Part shown: in pieces, positions 44,220 through 53,429 of the stretch
Numbering within the stretch: the first letter of the stretch is position 1
Layout of the letters: each line of letters starts with the position of its first letter
Assembly (NCBI GenBank): GCA_945906105.1
Contig: CAMDQO010000002.1
Coordinates: forward strand, 1 to 64,000
Direction of reading: 5' to 3'
DNA: 64,000 nt
Source: Novosphingobium sp. Chol11
GTDB lineage: Bacteria > Pseudomonadota > Alphaproteobacteria > Sphingomonadales > Sphingomonadaceae
Notes under the pieces: generated by a model
Told to the model about the DNA's origin: nothing
Databases searched by the model: none
The model's input: only the letters and a program-made list of their open reading frames with translations
Program-made: the position numbers and the translations under genes

Positions 44220-45245
44220 CTAAAACCACCCCGCCAGTTCGCGCCGCACCAGCGCTTCCAGCATCGTCATTCCGGCAGCGCCATCATTGAGGCAATCGAG
44301 CGCAGCGAAGTGCGTGCCGCCTGCCGAAACAAACTGCTCCCGCCCCCGGATCGCCAGTTCCTCGCGGGTTTCAAGGCAATCGGCTGAAAAGCCCGGCGCG
44401 GCAATGGCCAGACGTTTTGTGCCTTTGGCACCTTCAGCCGCCAGCACCGCGTCGGTTGCCGGTTCAAGCCATTTGGCCTTGCCGAACCGCGACTGGAAGC
44501 TGGTTTCGATCCGCAAATCACCCCATTCGCCTGCCAAAGCCTCAACCAGCGCCTCAGCCAGCAGGCGCGAGGTCTTGCGGCATTGGCAGTGATAGGGATC
44601 GCCGAGCTGCAAGGTGCGCAGCGGCATCCCGTGAAAGGACAACAGCAGCACTTCGGGTCGAAAAGTCAGCGCCGATAGCTGGCGCGCAATGTCTGCCCGC
44701 AGCGCTTCGATATGCAGCGCATCGTCGTAATAGGGCGGCAGTGTGCGAACTGCTGGCTGCCAGCGCATGGCCTTCAGCGCGGCGCCCATCGCATCGATCA
44801 CCGTGGCGGTGGTGGCTCCCGAATATTGCGGATAGAGCGGCGCGATCAGGATGCGATCACAGCCTGCGTCCTTCAGCTTGGCGATCTCTGCCCCCATCGC
44901 CGGATTGCCATAGCGCATGCCCCAAGCCACGCGAACACCATCCCCCAGCCGCACCTGCAAGGCTTTCGACTGGGCAGCGGTGATTGCGGCCAGCGGTGAT
45001 CCTGCATCGCTCCATACCTGCGCATAGGCATGGGCGCTCTTTTTGGGCCGGGTATTGAGGATGATCCCATGCAGGATCGGCCACCAGATCAGCCGCGGAA
45101 TTTCCACCACGCGGCTGTCGGAGAGGAATTCTGCGAGGTAGCGTTTTACCGCCGCAGGGGTCGGCGCATCGGGTGTGCCAAGGTTTACCAGCAGCACGCC
45201 GATGCGGCCAAGCGGCGCTTCTGGATGATCTTCAGGCCGCATCAT
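44220..45245 (-). CDS. hemH: Ferrochelatase
   Basis: The enzyme inserts Fe2+ into protoporphyrin IX, the last step of heme synthesis. The 341-residue protein starts RIGVLLVNLGTPDAPTPAAV, the ferrochelatase N-terminus, and shows LLSFHGMPLRTLQLGDPYHC with the catalytic His and the typical FQSRFGKAKWLEP and PGFSADCLETREEL. It is last in an operon with mrp and a molybdenum protein; the ATG overlaps the stop of the latter (ATGA). Confidence 0.94.
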   Translation of the reverse strand: MMRPEDHPEAPLGRIGVLLVNLGTPDAPTPAAVKRYLAEFLSDSRVVEIPRLIWWPILHGIILNTRPKKSAHAYAQVWSDAGSPLAAITAAQSKALQVRLGDGVRVAWGMRYGNPAMGAEIAKLKDAGCDRILIAPLYPQYSGATTATVIDAMGAALKAMRWQPAVRTLPPYYDDALHIEALRADIARQLSALTFRPEVLLLSFHGMPLRTLQLGDPYHCQCRKTSRLLAEALVEALAGEWGDLRIETSFQSRFGKAKWLEPATDAVLAAEGAKGTKRLAIAAPGFSADCLETREELAIRGREQFVSAGGTHFAALDCLNDGAAGMTMLEALVRRELAGWF

Positions 45246-47515
45246 TCGGATTCCTCCAGCAGCGGCAGGCGGCGAAAGCGCAGCCCGGTCGCCGAAAACA
45301 GCGCATTGGCAATCGCTGGGGCAATCGCCGCGACGCCCAGTTCGCCGGGATCGGCAGGAACGGCATCGCTGTCGATGAATTCCACTTCGATGGCCGGCAT
45401 ATTGCCGAGCAGAGGCAGCCCGAGATCGGCGAGCTTGCCGGCAAAGGGCAGCCCATCAGCATAGCCGGTGCTCGATCCCACCGCGAGGCCGAGGCCGAAC
45501 ACCAGTCCGCCTTCGATCTGCTGGCGCGCGATGTCGACGTTGATGATCCGGCCAATATCGACGGCGGCGGAAATCTTGTCGACGCGCACCCCGCCTTCTT
45601 CGCGGCGGGCGGTAACAATCACCGCGATGCGCCCGCCGGTGGCGGCATCACCGATGCGGTGGCAGGCCAGCCCCTGTCCGCTGGAATCGTTGCCGCCGTT
45701 CCACAGCGCCAAGGCCGAAACGCGCAGTAGGCAGGCCGCCAGCCGCGAATCGCTGCCGAGCATTTCCATCCGGTAGGACAGCGGCTCGCGGTGCGCGGCA
45801 AAAGCGAGTTCATCGATGAAGCTCTCGGTGAAAAAGGCGGTGTAACCGTGCGCATTGCCGCGCATCCGCCCGTTGGGAACTCCGGTTGATACCGGCACAT
45901 GATCGACCGCGACATGGTCCAGTGCATAGACCGGGAACGCGCCATCAACGGCCATCGGATCTTCATCACCCGCGCTGTCCTGCATGGCGGCATGGGCTTG
46001 TTCCCCGCCGAACAGGCGGCGGCCGAACTCTGCTCCGCTGGACGGGGCGGCAATGCGGGTTTTCCAGCCGAGAATATGCCCGCCTTGCGGAGCCGTGCGC
46101 GCCCACAGAATAGCGGCAGCAGGGTTGCGCGGGCGGGTAGCAAGATGCTCTTGCCAGCGTGACCATGTCAGCTGCACCGGCTTGCCCAGTTCCTTGGCGA
46201 TCAGCGCTGCTTCTACTGCATGGTTGTGCTCCAACCGCGCATCAAAGCTGCCACCGGCAGGCAGCGGATAGAGGATCACGTTTTTCGCGCTCATCCCCAA
46301 GGCCTTGGCCGCAGCCCGCCGCGCCGCTTCGGGAGCCTGACTGGCGAGCCACAGCTCCAATTTGCCATCGCGTAGCCGCGCGGTGCAACTGGCCGTCTCC
46401 AGAGAGCCATGCAGCGCCGTAGCAACATCGTAGCGCGCCACCAGCGATGGCTTTCCGCCGATCACCGCATCTGGATCACCCGTGGTAGCGATCCGGTAGG
46501 TGATGCCTTTACGGACTGCGGTATCCAGCGCGGCATCGAACTTTTCCGATTCAGCCCAGCCCTTACCGGCAAATTTTGGCGATAGCATTTCCAGCGCATG
46601 GTTCGCCGCCCACCAGTTTGAGGCTACCGCCGCAATCCAGCGCTCATTCTTGATCAGCCTGACATCGCCGGAAAGCCCTTCGATCCGTTTGGGATCGTGC
46701 GATTCCAGTCGTGATTCCCCCACCGGCCCATGGACAACCGCCGCGAAAAGCATATCGGGCAGGCGAATGTCTCCGGCAAAATTGGCAGCGCCGGTGACTT
46801 TGCTTGGGCCATCGAGACGAGAGTAACGCGACGGCTTGCCCGCAGGAAAATCAATCGGCCTTTCGCGGGGCGCATCAGCGCGCAGCACCGGACTTCCGGA
46901 CAGGCGGTAATCGGCAGCATCCTCAGCAAGATCGCCGAACGGCAAGCGGTTTTTGCCATGCGAAACGAAGCCCCCCTCAACCTTGCATTCGGTGGCGTCA
47001 ACATCCCAGCGCTCAGCAGCGGCCCGGGCCAGCAATTCCCGCGCTGCAGCGGCAGCAATACGCAACGGCATTTCATAGGCGGCAAGGCTGGTGCCATCGG
47101 CTGTGGCATTGAACCGGCCGCGCTCGGCAAAGCTGCGGGCCAGGGCCGGATCTTCGCCCTCGGCCAGTGAGGGCAGCAGCGGCATCCACAGTGGTGCCCA
47201 GCGCGCTGCTAGTGGCACATTGGCATAGGCACCGCTTGGCGGGGCTGGCTCCACCGCCACTTGCCGCCAGTCAGCCCCCAGCTCCATTGCGGCGATCTGC
47301 GGCAACAAGGTGGAGACTCCCTGCCCCATTTCGAGCTGCGGCACGGCCACGCTGACCATGCCATCCTTGCCGATCTTGAGCCAGGCACCAAAGGCAAACT
47401 CACCCTCGCGCGGTTCCAGCGGCAGGGGGAATTTGCGCGGCGTCAGCCCATAGGCAATTATCAGTCCGCCGCCAACCGCTGCTCCGATCAGGAGGCCGCG
47501 CCGCGAGACCTGCAT
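45242..47515 (-). CDS. Tat-exported molybdopterin-binding oxidoreductase, IorB-like
   Basis: A 757-residue periplasmic protein related to the large subunit of isoquinoline 1-oxidoreductase and aldehyde oxidases. The N-terminal MQVSRRGLLIGAAVGGG has the twin-arginine motif and a hydrophobic segment. VPQLEMGQGVSTLLPQIAAMEL is the typical IorB start. The usual GGGFGRR loop is GGSFDARLE here, and the GEPG loop is GELGVAAIAPAIANALF, still with the glutamate. No [2Fe-2S] partner subunit adjoins. The gene sits between mrp and hemH with overlapping starts; the choice of ATG 47515 over GTG 47518 follows the overlap with the mrp stop (TGATG). Confidence 0.82.
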   Translation of the reverse strand: MQVSRRGLLIGAAVGGGLIIAYGLTPRKFPLPLEPREGEFAFGAWLKIGKDGMVSVAVPQLEMGQGVSTLLPQIAAMELGADWRQVAVEPAPPSGAYANVPLAARWAPLWMPLLPSLAEGEDPALARSFAERGRFNATADGTSLAAYEMPLRIAAAAARELLARAAAERWDVDATECKVEGGFVSHGKNRLPFGDLAEDAADYRLSGSPVLRADAPRERPIDFPAGKPSRYSRLDGPSKVTGAANFAGDIRLPDMLFAAVVHGPVGESRLESHDPKRIEGLSGDVRLIKNERWIAAVASNWWAANHALEMLSPKFAGKGWAESEKFDAALDTAVRKGITYRIATTGDPDAVIGGKPSLVARYDVATALHGSLETASCTARLRDGKLELWLASQAPEAARRAAAKALGMSAKNVILYPLPAGGSFDARLEHNHAVEAALIAKELGKPVQLTWSRWQEHLATRPRNPAAAILWARTAPQGGHILGWKTRIAAPSSGAEFGRRLFGGEQAHAAMQDSAGDEDPMAVDGAFPVYALDHVAVDHVPVSTGVPNGRMRGNAHGYTAFFTESFIDELAFAAHREPLSYRMEMLGSDSRLAACLLRVSALALWNGGNDSSGQGLACHRIGDAATGGRIAVIVTARREEGGVRVDKISAAVDIGRIINVDIARQQIEGGLVFGLGLAVGSSTGYADGLPFAGKLADLGLPLLGNMPAIEVEFIDSDAVPADPGELGVAAIAPAIANALFSATGLRFRRLPLLEESE

Positions 47516-48495
47516 CACTGATTATCCAGCCATGTCGCCACCCGTCTTGCGATGGCCATAAACGCCTGTCCTTCCGGTCCGTCCCCTGCGGCAGACGGCG
47601 TGCCGGCATCGCTCTGTTCACGGATGGTGATGGTCAACGGGATGCGGCCAAGAAAGCTTTCGCCCAGCTGCTCCGCCGTGGCCTCGGCCCCGCCCGAACC
47701 GAAAGGATCGCTCACCTCACCGCAATGCGGACAGACATAACCAGCCATGTTTTCGACCATACCGATGATCGGCACGCCAGCCTGTTCAAACAACTGCATC
47801 GCCCTTTTGGCGTCGATCAGCGCCAGATCCTGCGGGGTCGAGACGATCACTGCACCGGCTGGCTTGTGACGCTGCAGCATGGTCAGTTGCACATCACCGG
47901 TGCCGGGCGGCAGATCGACGATCAGAATTTCGGTGTTACCCCAATCGGCATCGATCAGCTGGCCCAGCGCATTGCTCGCCATCGGCCCGCGCCAGGCGAT
48001 GGCCTTGTCGGGCTCGATAAGCATCCCCATCGACAGAACGCCGACACCGTAAGGGCTTTGAATCGGGATCATCTTGCTGTCACGCGCGGCAGGCTTGCGG
48101 CCTTCGACCATCATCAGTCGCGGCTGCGATGGGCCATAGATATCGGCATCGACCAGACCCACTTTTCGCCCGAGCCGCGCCAAGGCGACCGCGAGGTTGG
48201 CTGATAGCGTCGATTTGCCCACGCCGCCTTTGCCCGAACCCACCGCGATGATCTTGCGGCTGACCTTGTCAGCAGTCATGGCGACGCGCACTTCCTTGAC
48301 ACCCGGAGCGCCGCCAAGCGCTTCCTTGACCGCCAATTCAAGGCGTTCGCGTTCGAGCGCATCAAGCCCGCTCACATCCAGCACCACGCTCGCCGCGCCA
48401 TCGGCAAGCCTCAGCGCCCCCAGCCGCGCGAGTGCTAGCGGCGGCAGCAGAGCTTTTAGTGCATCACCGGGATTGATTGGCTTGCTGTCACTCAT
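47515..48495 (-). CDS. mrp: Iron-sulfur cluster carrier ATPase Mrp/ApbC
   Basis: A 326-residue P-loop protein that carries and delivers [4Fe-4S] clusters in the cytosol. The deviant Walker A is GSGKGGVGKSTLSANLAVAL (about residue 87-106), DADIYGPSQPRL follows, and CPHCGE near residue 254 is the CxxC pair that bridges the cluster in the dimer. The N-terminal MIP18-like part is short but present. It is the first gene of the mrp - molybdenum protein - hemH operon, which groups iron-sulfur and heme functions. It is divergent from hflK. Confidence 0.92.
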   Translation of the reverse strand: MSDSKPINPGDALKALLPPLALARLGALRLADGAASVVLDVSGLDALERERLELAVKEALGGAPGVKEVRVAMTADKVSRKIIAVGSGKGGVGKSTLSANLAVALARLGRKVGLVDADIYGPSQPRLMMVEGRKPAARDSKMIPIQSPYGVGVLSMGMLIEPDKAIAWRGPMASNALGQLIDADWGNTEILIVDLPPGTGDVQLTMLQRHKPAGAVIVSTPQDLALIDAKRAMQLFEQAGVPIIGMVENMAGYVCPHCGEVSDPFGSGGAEATAEQLGESFLGRIPLTITIREQSDAGTPSAAGDGPEGQAFMAIARRVATWLDNQ

Positions 48496-48672
48496 TGTTG
48501 CTTTTGGGCCTGTTTTGTTTGCGGTCTATTACGACCAGCCCCTAGCCCAGCCCCAGCCCAGTGAAAAGGTGATAGGGAAATTGCACCCTAGACCCTGTTA
48601 ATTCCGCTGGCGGTTCTTATAGTGAACACCATGAGTAAAATTAGCGATGCAATCGCAGGGGGCTGGCTCGCC

Positions 48673-49851
48673 ATGGCGGGCCGTAAATCACCTTGGGGCG
48701 GAGGAAATGACGGCGGCGATGAGCCGGTGTCAGCTGGTCCCGGCCAAAAGGGTGATACACCCGATTCGGGAAGCGAGCCCGATGGTGATGAGCCACCAAC
48801 AGAACCGCCAGCAGATAAGCCCAAAGGCCCGCGCAATCCCTGGCTGCCGCCATCAGGCATTCTGCCGCCACGCCGTTCAGCGGGGATGGAAGAAATCCTG
48901 CGGCCGGGAACCAAGCGTGGCGGCGGCGGCGGCTGGGGCGGCGGCCTAGGCGGGGGAACTGGCGGCGGTCCGACCTTCCCCAAACTACCCGAACGCGCCG
49001 ACGGCAAAAGCTGGGCACCCCTGATCATCGGCGGCCTACTGGTGGCATGGCTGCTGTTTTCCACCACCCATATGCTCGGTCCCAAAGAGCAGGGCATTGT
49101 CACTACATTTGGCAAGTATTCGCGCACCATCGGTTCGGGCCTGTCGCTCACCGCGCCATGGCCGATTGAAAATGTCCGCGTCGCAGACGTCACCTCGATC
49201 AAGCGCGAAAATATTCCCGAGGCCGATGGCGAAAAGCTGATGCTGACCAGCGATCAGAATCTGGTCGATATCAGCTATATCGTGCGCTGGAACATCAAGG
49301 ATCTGAAGCTCTATACCTTCCAGCTTGATGATCCCGATGACACAGTCAAGGAAGTGGCCGAAGCCGCGATGCGCGCCTCGGTCGCTGAAGTGCCGCTGAA
49401 GGATGCGATGGGCGGTTCGGGGCGCGATTTCATCCAGCGCAGCGTTTCTGCGCGGATGCAATCGATCCTCGATGCCTACCATTCGGGCATCCTGATTCAG
49501 GGCGTTGACATCAAGAAGGCCAATCCTCCGGCCAAAGTCAACGATGCCTTCCAGAAGGTTTCCGCTGCACAGCAGGATGCCAACAAGGACATCAGCAATG
49601 CTCAGGCATGGGCGCAGCAGGTGATCGCCCGCGCCCAGGGTGATGCCGCCGAATTCGACAAGGTCTATGCGCAATACAAGCTGGCGCCCGAAGTTACCAA
49701 GCGCCGCCTCTATTACGAAACCATGGAGCGTGTTCTGGCCAACAATGAGAAGGTCGTGACCGGAAGCAATGGCGTGCAGTCCTATCTGCCGCTGTCCGAA
49801 GTGAAGCGCATGACCACGCCCGCCCCCACCCCCAGCCAGGGAGGCCAGTGA
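48673..49851 (+). CDS. hflK: FtsH protease modulator HflK
   Basis: HflK forms with HflC a membrane complex that regulates FtsH. The 392-residue protein has a Gly- and Pro-rich cytosolic N-terminus (PWGGGND, GGGGGWGGGLGGGTGGG), one transmembrane helix near residue 116 (WAPLIIGGLLVAWLLFSTT) and a prohibitin/SPFH domain (GIVTTFGKYSRTIGSGL, LTSDQNLVDISYIVRWNI). MAGRKSPWGGG is taken as the start, behind CAGGGGG; ATG 48631 and GTG 48622 in frame are also possible. Its stop shares a base with the hflC start (TGATG). Confidence 0.92.
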   Translation: MAGRKSPWGGGNDGGDEPVSAGPGQKGDTPDSGSEPDGDEPPTEPPADKPKGPRNPWLPPSGILPPRRSAGMEEILRPGTKRGGGGGWGGGLGGGTGGGPTFPKLPERADGKSWAPLIIGGLLVAWLLFSTTHMLGPKEQGIVTTFGKYSRTIGSGLSLTAPWPIENVRVADVTSIKRENIPEADGEKLMLTSDQNLVDISYIVRWNIKDLKLYTFQLDDPDDTVKEVAEAAMRASVAEVPLKDAMGGSGRDFIQRSVSARMQSILDAYHSGILIQGVDIKKANPPAKVNDAFQKVSAAQQDANKDISNAQAWAQQVIARAQGDAAEFDKVYAQYKLAPEVTKRRLYYETMERVLANNEKVVTGSNGVQSYLPLSEVKRMTTPAPTPSQGGQ

Positions 49852-50702
49852 TGCTGCGCCGTATGTTTGAAGAGCAAAGGGGCGTTCTGATTGCCGTTGT
49901 GCTCGCCGTAGTAATTCTGTTTTCCAGTCTGGTGGTGGTTCCCGAGACCGAGCAGGCGGTCGTCGTGCGCTTTGGCGAGCCGGTGCGCGTGATCAACCGC
50001 TTCACCCCCAAAACCGATTACGGCATGACCGGAGCCGGATTGACCTGGCGCATTCCGATTGCCGAAAATGTGGTGCGGGTCGATAAACGCATGCTGACAG
50101 TCTCAATGGACCGCCAGCAGGTTCTCTCCACCGATCAGCAGCCGCTCGAAGTTGATGCCTATGCGCGTTTCCGCATCATCAACCCGGTGCGCATGGTGCG
50201 TTCCGCCGGATCGACCCAGCGGGTGATCGAACAGTTGCAACCGATCCTGTCATCGAAACTTAGGCAGGAACTGGGCAAACGCAGCTTCCAATCACTGCTG
50301 ACTGCCGAGCGCGGTCAGGCGATGCGCAATATCCGCGACGGACTTGACCGCGAGGCGCGCGAATATGGCGCGCAGGTTATCGACGTCCGGATCAAGCGTG
50401 CCGATCTTCCCGAAGGCACTCCGCTCGACAGCGCGTTCAGCCGGATGCAGGCAGCACGCTATCAGGAAGCGACGACGATCACCGCGCAGGGACAGAAAGC
50501 TGCCCAGATCATCCGCGCCGAGGCCCAATCACAATCGGCGCAGATCTATGCCGAAAGCTTTGGCAAAGATCCGGCGTTCTACGATTTCTTTCGCGCCATG
50601 CAGAGCTATCTGACAACCTTTGGCGATCCCAAGGCGCAGTCAAAGAGCACCATTATCCTTTCGCCCGAAAACGATTATCTGCGCCAGTTCAAGGGGAAGT
50701 GA
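49851..50702 (+). CDS. hflC: FtsH protease modulator HflC
   Basis: A 283-residue partner of HflK. After MLRRMFEEQR there is one transmembrane helix (LIAVVLAVVILFSSLVVVP), then an SPFH domain on the periplasmic side with QAVVVRFGEPVRVINRF, DRQQVLSTDQQPLEVDAYARFRI, and the long helix QEATTITAQGQKAAQIIRAEA. The TGATG overlap couples it to hflK. The protease gene follows after 158 bases. Confidence 0.93.
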   Translation: MLRRMFEEQRGVLIAVVLAVVILFSSLVVVPETEQAVVVRFGEPVRVINRFTPKTDYGMTGAGLTWRIPIAENVVRVDKRMLTVSMDRQQVLSTDQQPLEVDAYARFRIINPVRMVRSAGSTQRVIEQLQPILSSKLRQELGKRSFQSLLTAERGQAMRNIRDGLDREAREYGAQVIDVRIKRADLPEGTPLDSAFSRMQAARYQEATTITAQGQKAAQIIRAEAQSQSAQIYAESFGKDPAFYDFFRAMQSYLTTFGDPKAQSKSTIILSPENDYLRQFKGK

Positions 50703-50860
50703 GAATGTCTGTCACCCGCGCCCGAGTTTGGCCCAAGCTTTGACCCAGTCTTGGCCAGCCAGTCTTTGGCCAGCAGTCTTTGGTCAACCATTCAATCTGC
50801 GTTAATCCCCAACAGAGTGAATCCATACTCGGGGACCATGAACGAAGGAATACAAAGGAC

Positions 50861-52405
50861 GTGAAGCCCGTGCGATATGCATATTCAGTGACATCGGCGC
50901 TGCTACTTGGCGGCGCGGCCCTCACCATGACCATCGGCCTGCCTGCGGGCGCGCAAGTGGCGCAGAACGACGCGCAACAACTGAGCCAGATGGTGCCCCG
51001 CCCCGGCGCACCCGGCAGCTTTGCCGATCTGACCCAGCAGTTGCAGCCATCGGTGGTCAACATCGCCACCCGTCAAAAGGTCAAAGTTGCCGCCAATCCT
51101 TTTGCCGGGACGCCATTTGGCGATCTGTTCGGCGGCGGTGAAGGTGGTGGTGGTGGCCAGACGCGTGAGGCACAGTCACTCGGTTCGGGCTTCATGGTTT
51201 CGGCGGACGGCTATATCGTTACCAACAATCACGTCATCACCGCTGATGGTCGCGGACAGGTCGAATCGATCACCGTAACCATGCCCGATGGCAGTGAATA
51301 TCCCGCCAAACTGGTCGGCAAGGACGCCCAGTCGGACCTTGCGGTGCTCAAGATCAGCGGTCCCAAGCCCTTCCCCTATGTCAAATTTGGTGACAGCCGC
51401 AATGCGCGGGTAGGTGATTGGGTGATCGCCATCGGCAATCCTTTTGGCCTTGGCGGCACGGTGACGGCCGGGATCATCTCGGCAGTCTATCGCAACACCG
51501 GCTCGGGTTCGGCCTATGACCGTTATCTGCAAACCGATGCCTCGATCAACCGGGGCAATTCGGGTGGCCCGATGTTTGACATGAAAGGCCAAGTGATCGG
51601 CATCAACAATGCCATCTTCTCACCCACCGGCGGCAGCGTTGGCATCGGCTTTTCCATTCCGGCAGAAACCGCAGCGCCTATCGTTGAAAAGCTGATCAAG
51701 GGCGTGGCGATCGAGCGGGGCTATCTGGGTGTGTCCATCGCTCCGGTTACTGAAGACGTCGCCGATTCGCTTGGCCTGCCGCATAAACGCGGCGAACTGG
51801 TGCAGAGTGTGCAGCCTGGTGGCGGCGCTGCGACTGCGAATATTCAGCCCGGCGATGTCGTGCTCAAGGTTGGCGGCGCTGATGTTACACCGGACAAGAC
51901 CCTGTCCTTCCTCGTCGCCAATACCGCACCCGGTGCGCGCATTCCCATCGAACTGATGCGCGATGGCAAGCGCATGACACTGACCGCCACGGTCGGTAAA
52001 CGTCCGAGCGAAGAAGAGCTGGCGCAGCAGAACTTCGCACAGCCGGGCGCTGATGGTCAGACTGATCCATTCGGCACCGGCAAGCAGAAAGAGGGCGGCG
52101 GCATCATCGAAAAGGCCATTGGCCTTGCCGCAGTTCCGCTCACACCCCAGATCGCCACTCAGCTCGGCGCGCCCGCAGGGACGCAGGGCGTGGTGATTAC
52201 TGCGGTGGACGAGTCCTCCGATGCCGGTGCCAAGGGCTTGCAGCGCGGCGACATCATCCTTTCGGCCAATAACCGCCCGACAGCGACGGTTACCGCACTT
52301 GAGGCAGTGGTCAATGAAGCGCGCAGCGCCAACCGTCAGGCGGTGCTCTTGCGAGTACAGCGCCGCGGTCAGCCGCCGGCATTCGTGCCGACCCGCCTGC
52401 GCTGA
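50861..52405 (+). CDS. degP: Periplasmic serine protease, Do/DegP family
   Basis: A 514-residue envelope protease that degrades misfolded proteins. A signal peptide ends near residue 33 (LPAGAQ). The trypsin-like triad is H124 (NNHVITADG), D159 (SDLAVLKI) and S234 (GNSGGPMFD). Two PDZ domains follow: the first with RGYLGVSIAPV and the second near GVVITAVDESSDAGAKGLQRGD. The GTG at 50861 behind GAAGGA is taken as start; a second GTG at 50870 is possible. Placement after hflKC, which controls FtsH, groups membrane protein quality-control functions. DegP, DegQ and MucD cannot be separated here. Confidence 0.9.
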   Translation: MKPVRYAYSVTSALLLGGAALTMTIGLPAGAQVAQNDAQQLSQMVPRPGAPGSFADLTQQLQPSVVNIATRQKVKVAANPFAGTPFGDLFGGGEGGGGGQTREAQSLGSGFMVSADGYIVTNNHVITADGRGQVESITVTMPDGSEYPAKLVGKDAQSDLAVLKISGPKPFPYVKFGDSRNARVGDWVIAIGNPFGLGGTVTAGIISAVYRNTGSGSAYDRYLQTDASINRGNSGGPMFDMKGQVIGINNAIFSPTGGSVGIGFSIPAETAAPIVEKLIKGVAIERGYLGVSIAPVTEDVADSLGLPHKRGELVQSVQPGGGAATANIQPGDVVLKVGGADVTPDKTLSFLVANTAPGARIPIELMRDGKRMTLTATVGKRPSEEELAQQNFAQPGADGQTDPFGTGKQKEGGGIIEKAIGLAAVPLTPQIATQLGAPAGTQGVVITAVDESSDAGAKGLQRGDIILSANNRPTATVTALEAVVNEARSANRQAVLLRVQRRGQPPAFVPTRLR

Positions 52406-52428
52406 TCCAAGGTCAAACGAACGTAGTC

Positions 52429-52463
52429 AAAGGCTCCTCCCTCAGTCTGCGGGAGGGGCCTTT
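52429..52463. terminator. Bidirectional terminator between degP and the hydratase gene
   Basis: AAAGGCTCCTCCC and GGGAGGGGCCTTT form a 13-base stem with one wobble pair and a nine-base loop. On the plus strand it ends in TTTGCCTT, on the minus strand in CTTTGACT. It sits 23 bases past the protease stop and eight before the convergent hydratase stop. Confidence 0.75.
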
Positions 52464-52470
52464 GCCTTAT

Positions 52471-53244
52471 CTACCGCCCGGTAAATACTGCATCGCGGCG
52501 CTCAAACACTGATGCGACACCTTCGGCATAGTCAGCCGTGACCTTGAGCTTGGTCTGCGCGGCATGTTCACGGCGCATCGCGGCGGCGACATCGTTGGCC
52601 AGCGAACCAATCGCCGTTTCGCGCACCGCCAGCAGCGCCAGCGGGGCATTTGCCGCGATTTCCTGCGCCATGACAATCGCCCCTTCGCGCACATCTCCCT
52701 CGGCGATCAGGCGATCTGCCAGACCCCAGGCCAGGGCATCTGCAGGCTTAACCCGTTCAGCTGAAAGCATCATCCAGTTCGCCCGCTGCTCGCCCAGCAG
52801 GCGCGGCATGGTGTGCGTCAGACCAAAGCCGGGATGGAAGCCAAGCCGCACGAAATTGCACGAAAAGCGCGTAGCCGGGCCAATCACGCGGAAATCAGCC
52901 GCCAGTGCCAGCCCCAGACCCGCTCCAATTGCCGCCCCGTGTACCGCCGCCACCATCGGCTTATTGCGGCGGAATATCCGCTCCGCCTGCACATAGAGCC
53001 CGGCGATCGAGGCCATGCCGCCATCGCCTGCCATGGCATCATCACCGGCCAGATCAGCCCCGGCGCAAAAACTCTTGCCCTCAGCGCTCAACACAGAGCA
53101 GCGAATCTCAGGTTCGGCATCAAAGACATCCAGCGCGTCAGCAATCTGGCGCAACAGTTCGGGAGAGGCATAATTGTAAGGCGGCATGGCAAAGCGAATT
53201 TCACCGATATTGCCGTGGCGCGATGTGGTGACAGTCATGGTCAT
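52471..53244 (-). CDS. Enoyl-CoA hydratase/isomerase family protein
   Basis: A 257-residue crotonase-fold protein. SAEGKSFCAGADLAG (oxyanion region) and AAVHGAAIGAGLGLALAADFRV are conserved, as is FVRLGFHPGFGLTHTMPRLLG. Such enzymes hydrate or isomerise enoyl-CoA esters in fatty acid or aromatic breakdown. Position of the second catalytic glutamate is taken by His or Pro (LGFHPG instead of LGFxPE), so the activity may not be classic hydration. The start is the ATG at 53244; no strong ribosome site is seen, and an in-frame ATG at 53274 exists. Confidence 0.85.
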   Translation of the reverse strand: MTMTVTTSRHGNIGEIRFAMPPYNYASPELLRQIADALDVFDAEPEIRCSVLSAEGKSFCAGADLAGDDAMAGDGGMASIAGLYVQAERIFRRNKPMVAAVHGAAIGAGLGLALAADFRVIGPATRFSCNFVRLGFHPGFGLTHTMPRLLGEQRANWMMLSAERVKPADALAWGLADRLIAEGDVREGAIVMAQEIAANAPLALLAVRETAIGSLANDVAAAMRREHAAQTKLKVTADYAEGVASVFERRDAVFTGR

Positions 53245-53361
53245 TGCAGCAGGTCCATTCCCGGGATGTGGCATTCAAGGCTGAGCGCCATGCCTTAACC
53301 AGATTGGCGACATCAAGCAAAAGCTTGGAAAATCACCCCGACCAACAATACCAACAATCAG

Positions 53362-53390
53362 GGCGGCCACTTCCCGTGTAGGAAGCCGCC
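53362..53390 (-). terminator. Candidate terminator after the DUF3617 gene
   Basis: On the minus strand GGCGGC and GCCGCC flank an inner GGAAG/CTTCC-like stem, forming a GC-rich hairpin about 40 bases past the DUF3617 stop, followed by TTGTTGG. The T-run is weak. Confidence 0.45.
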
Positions 53391-53429
53391 GCCCCAGAAG
53401 CTTTATCAGTTCCGCTTATCGAGCTGAGA

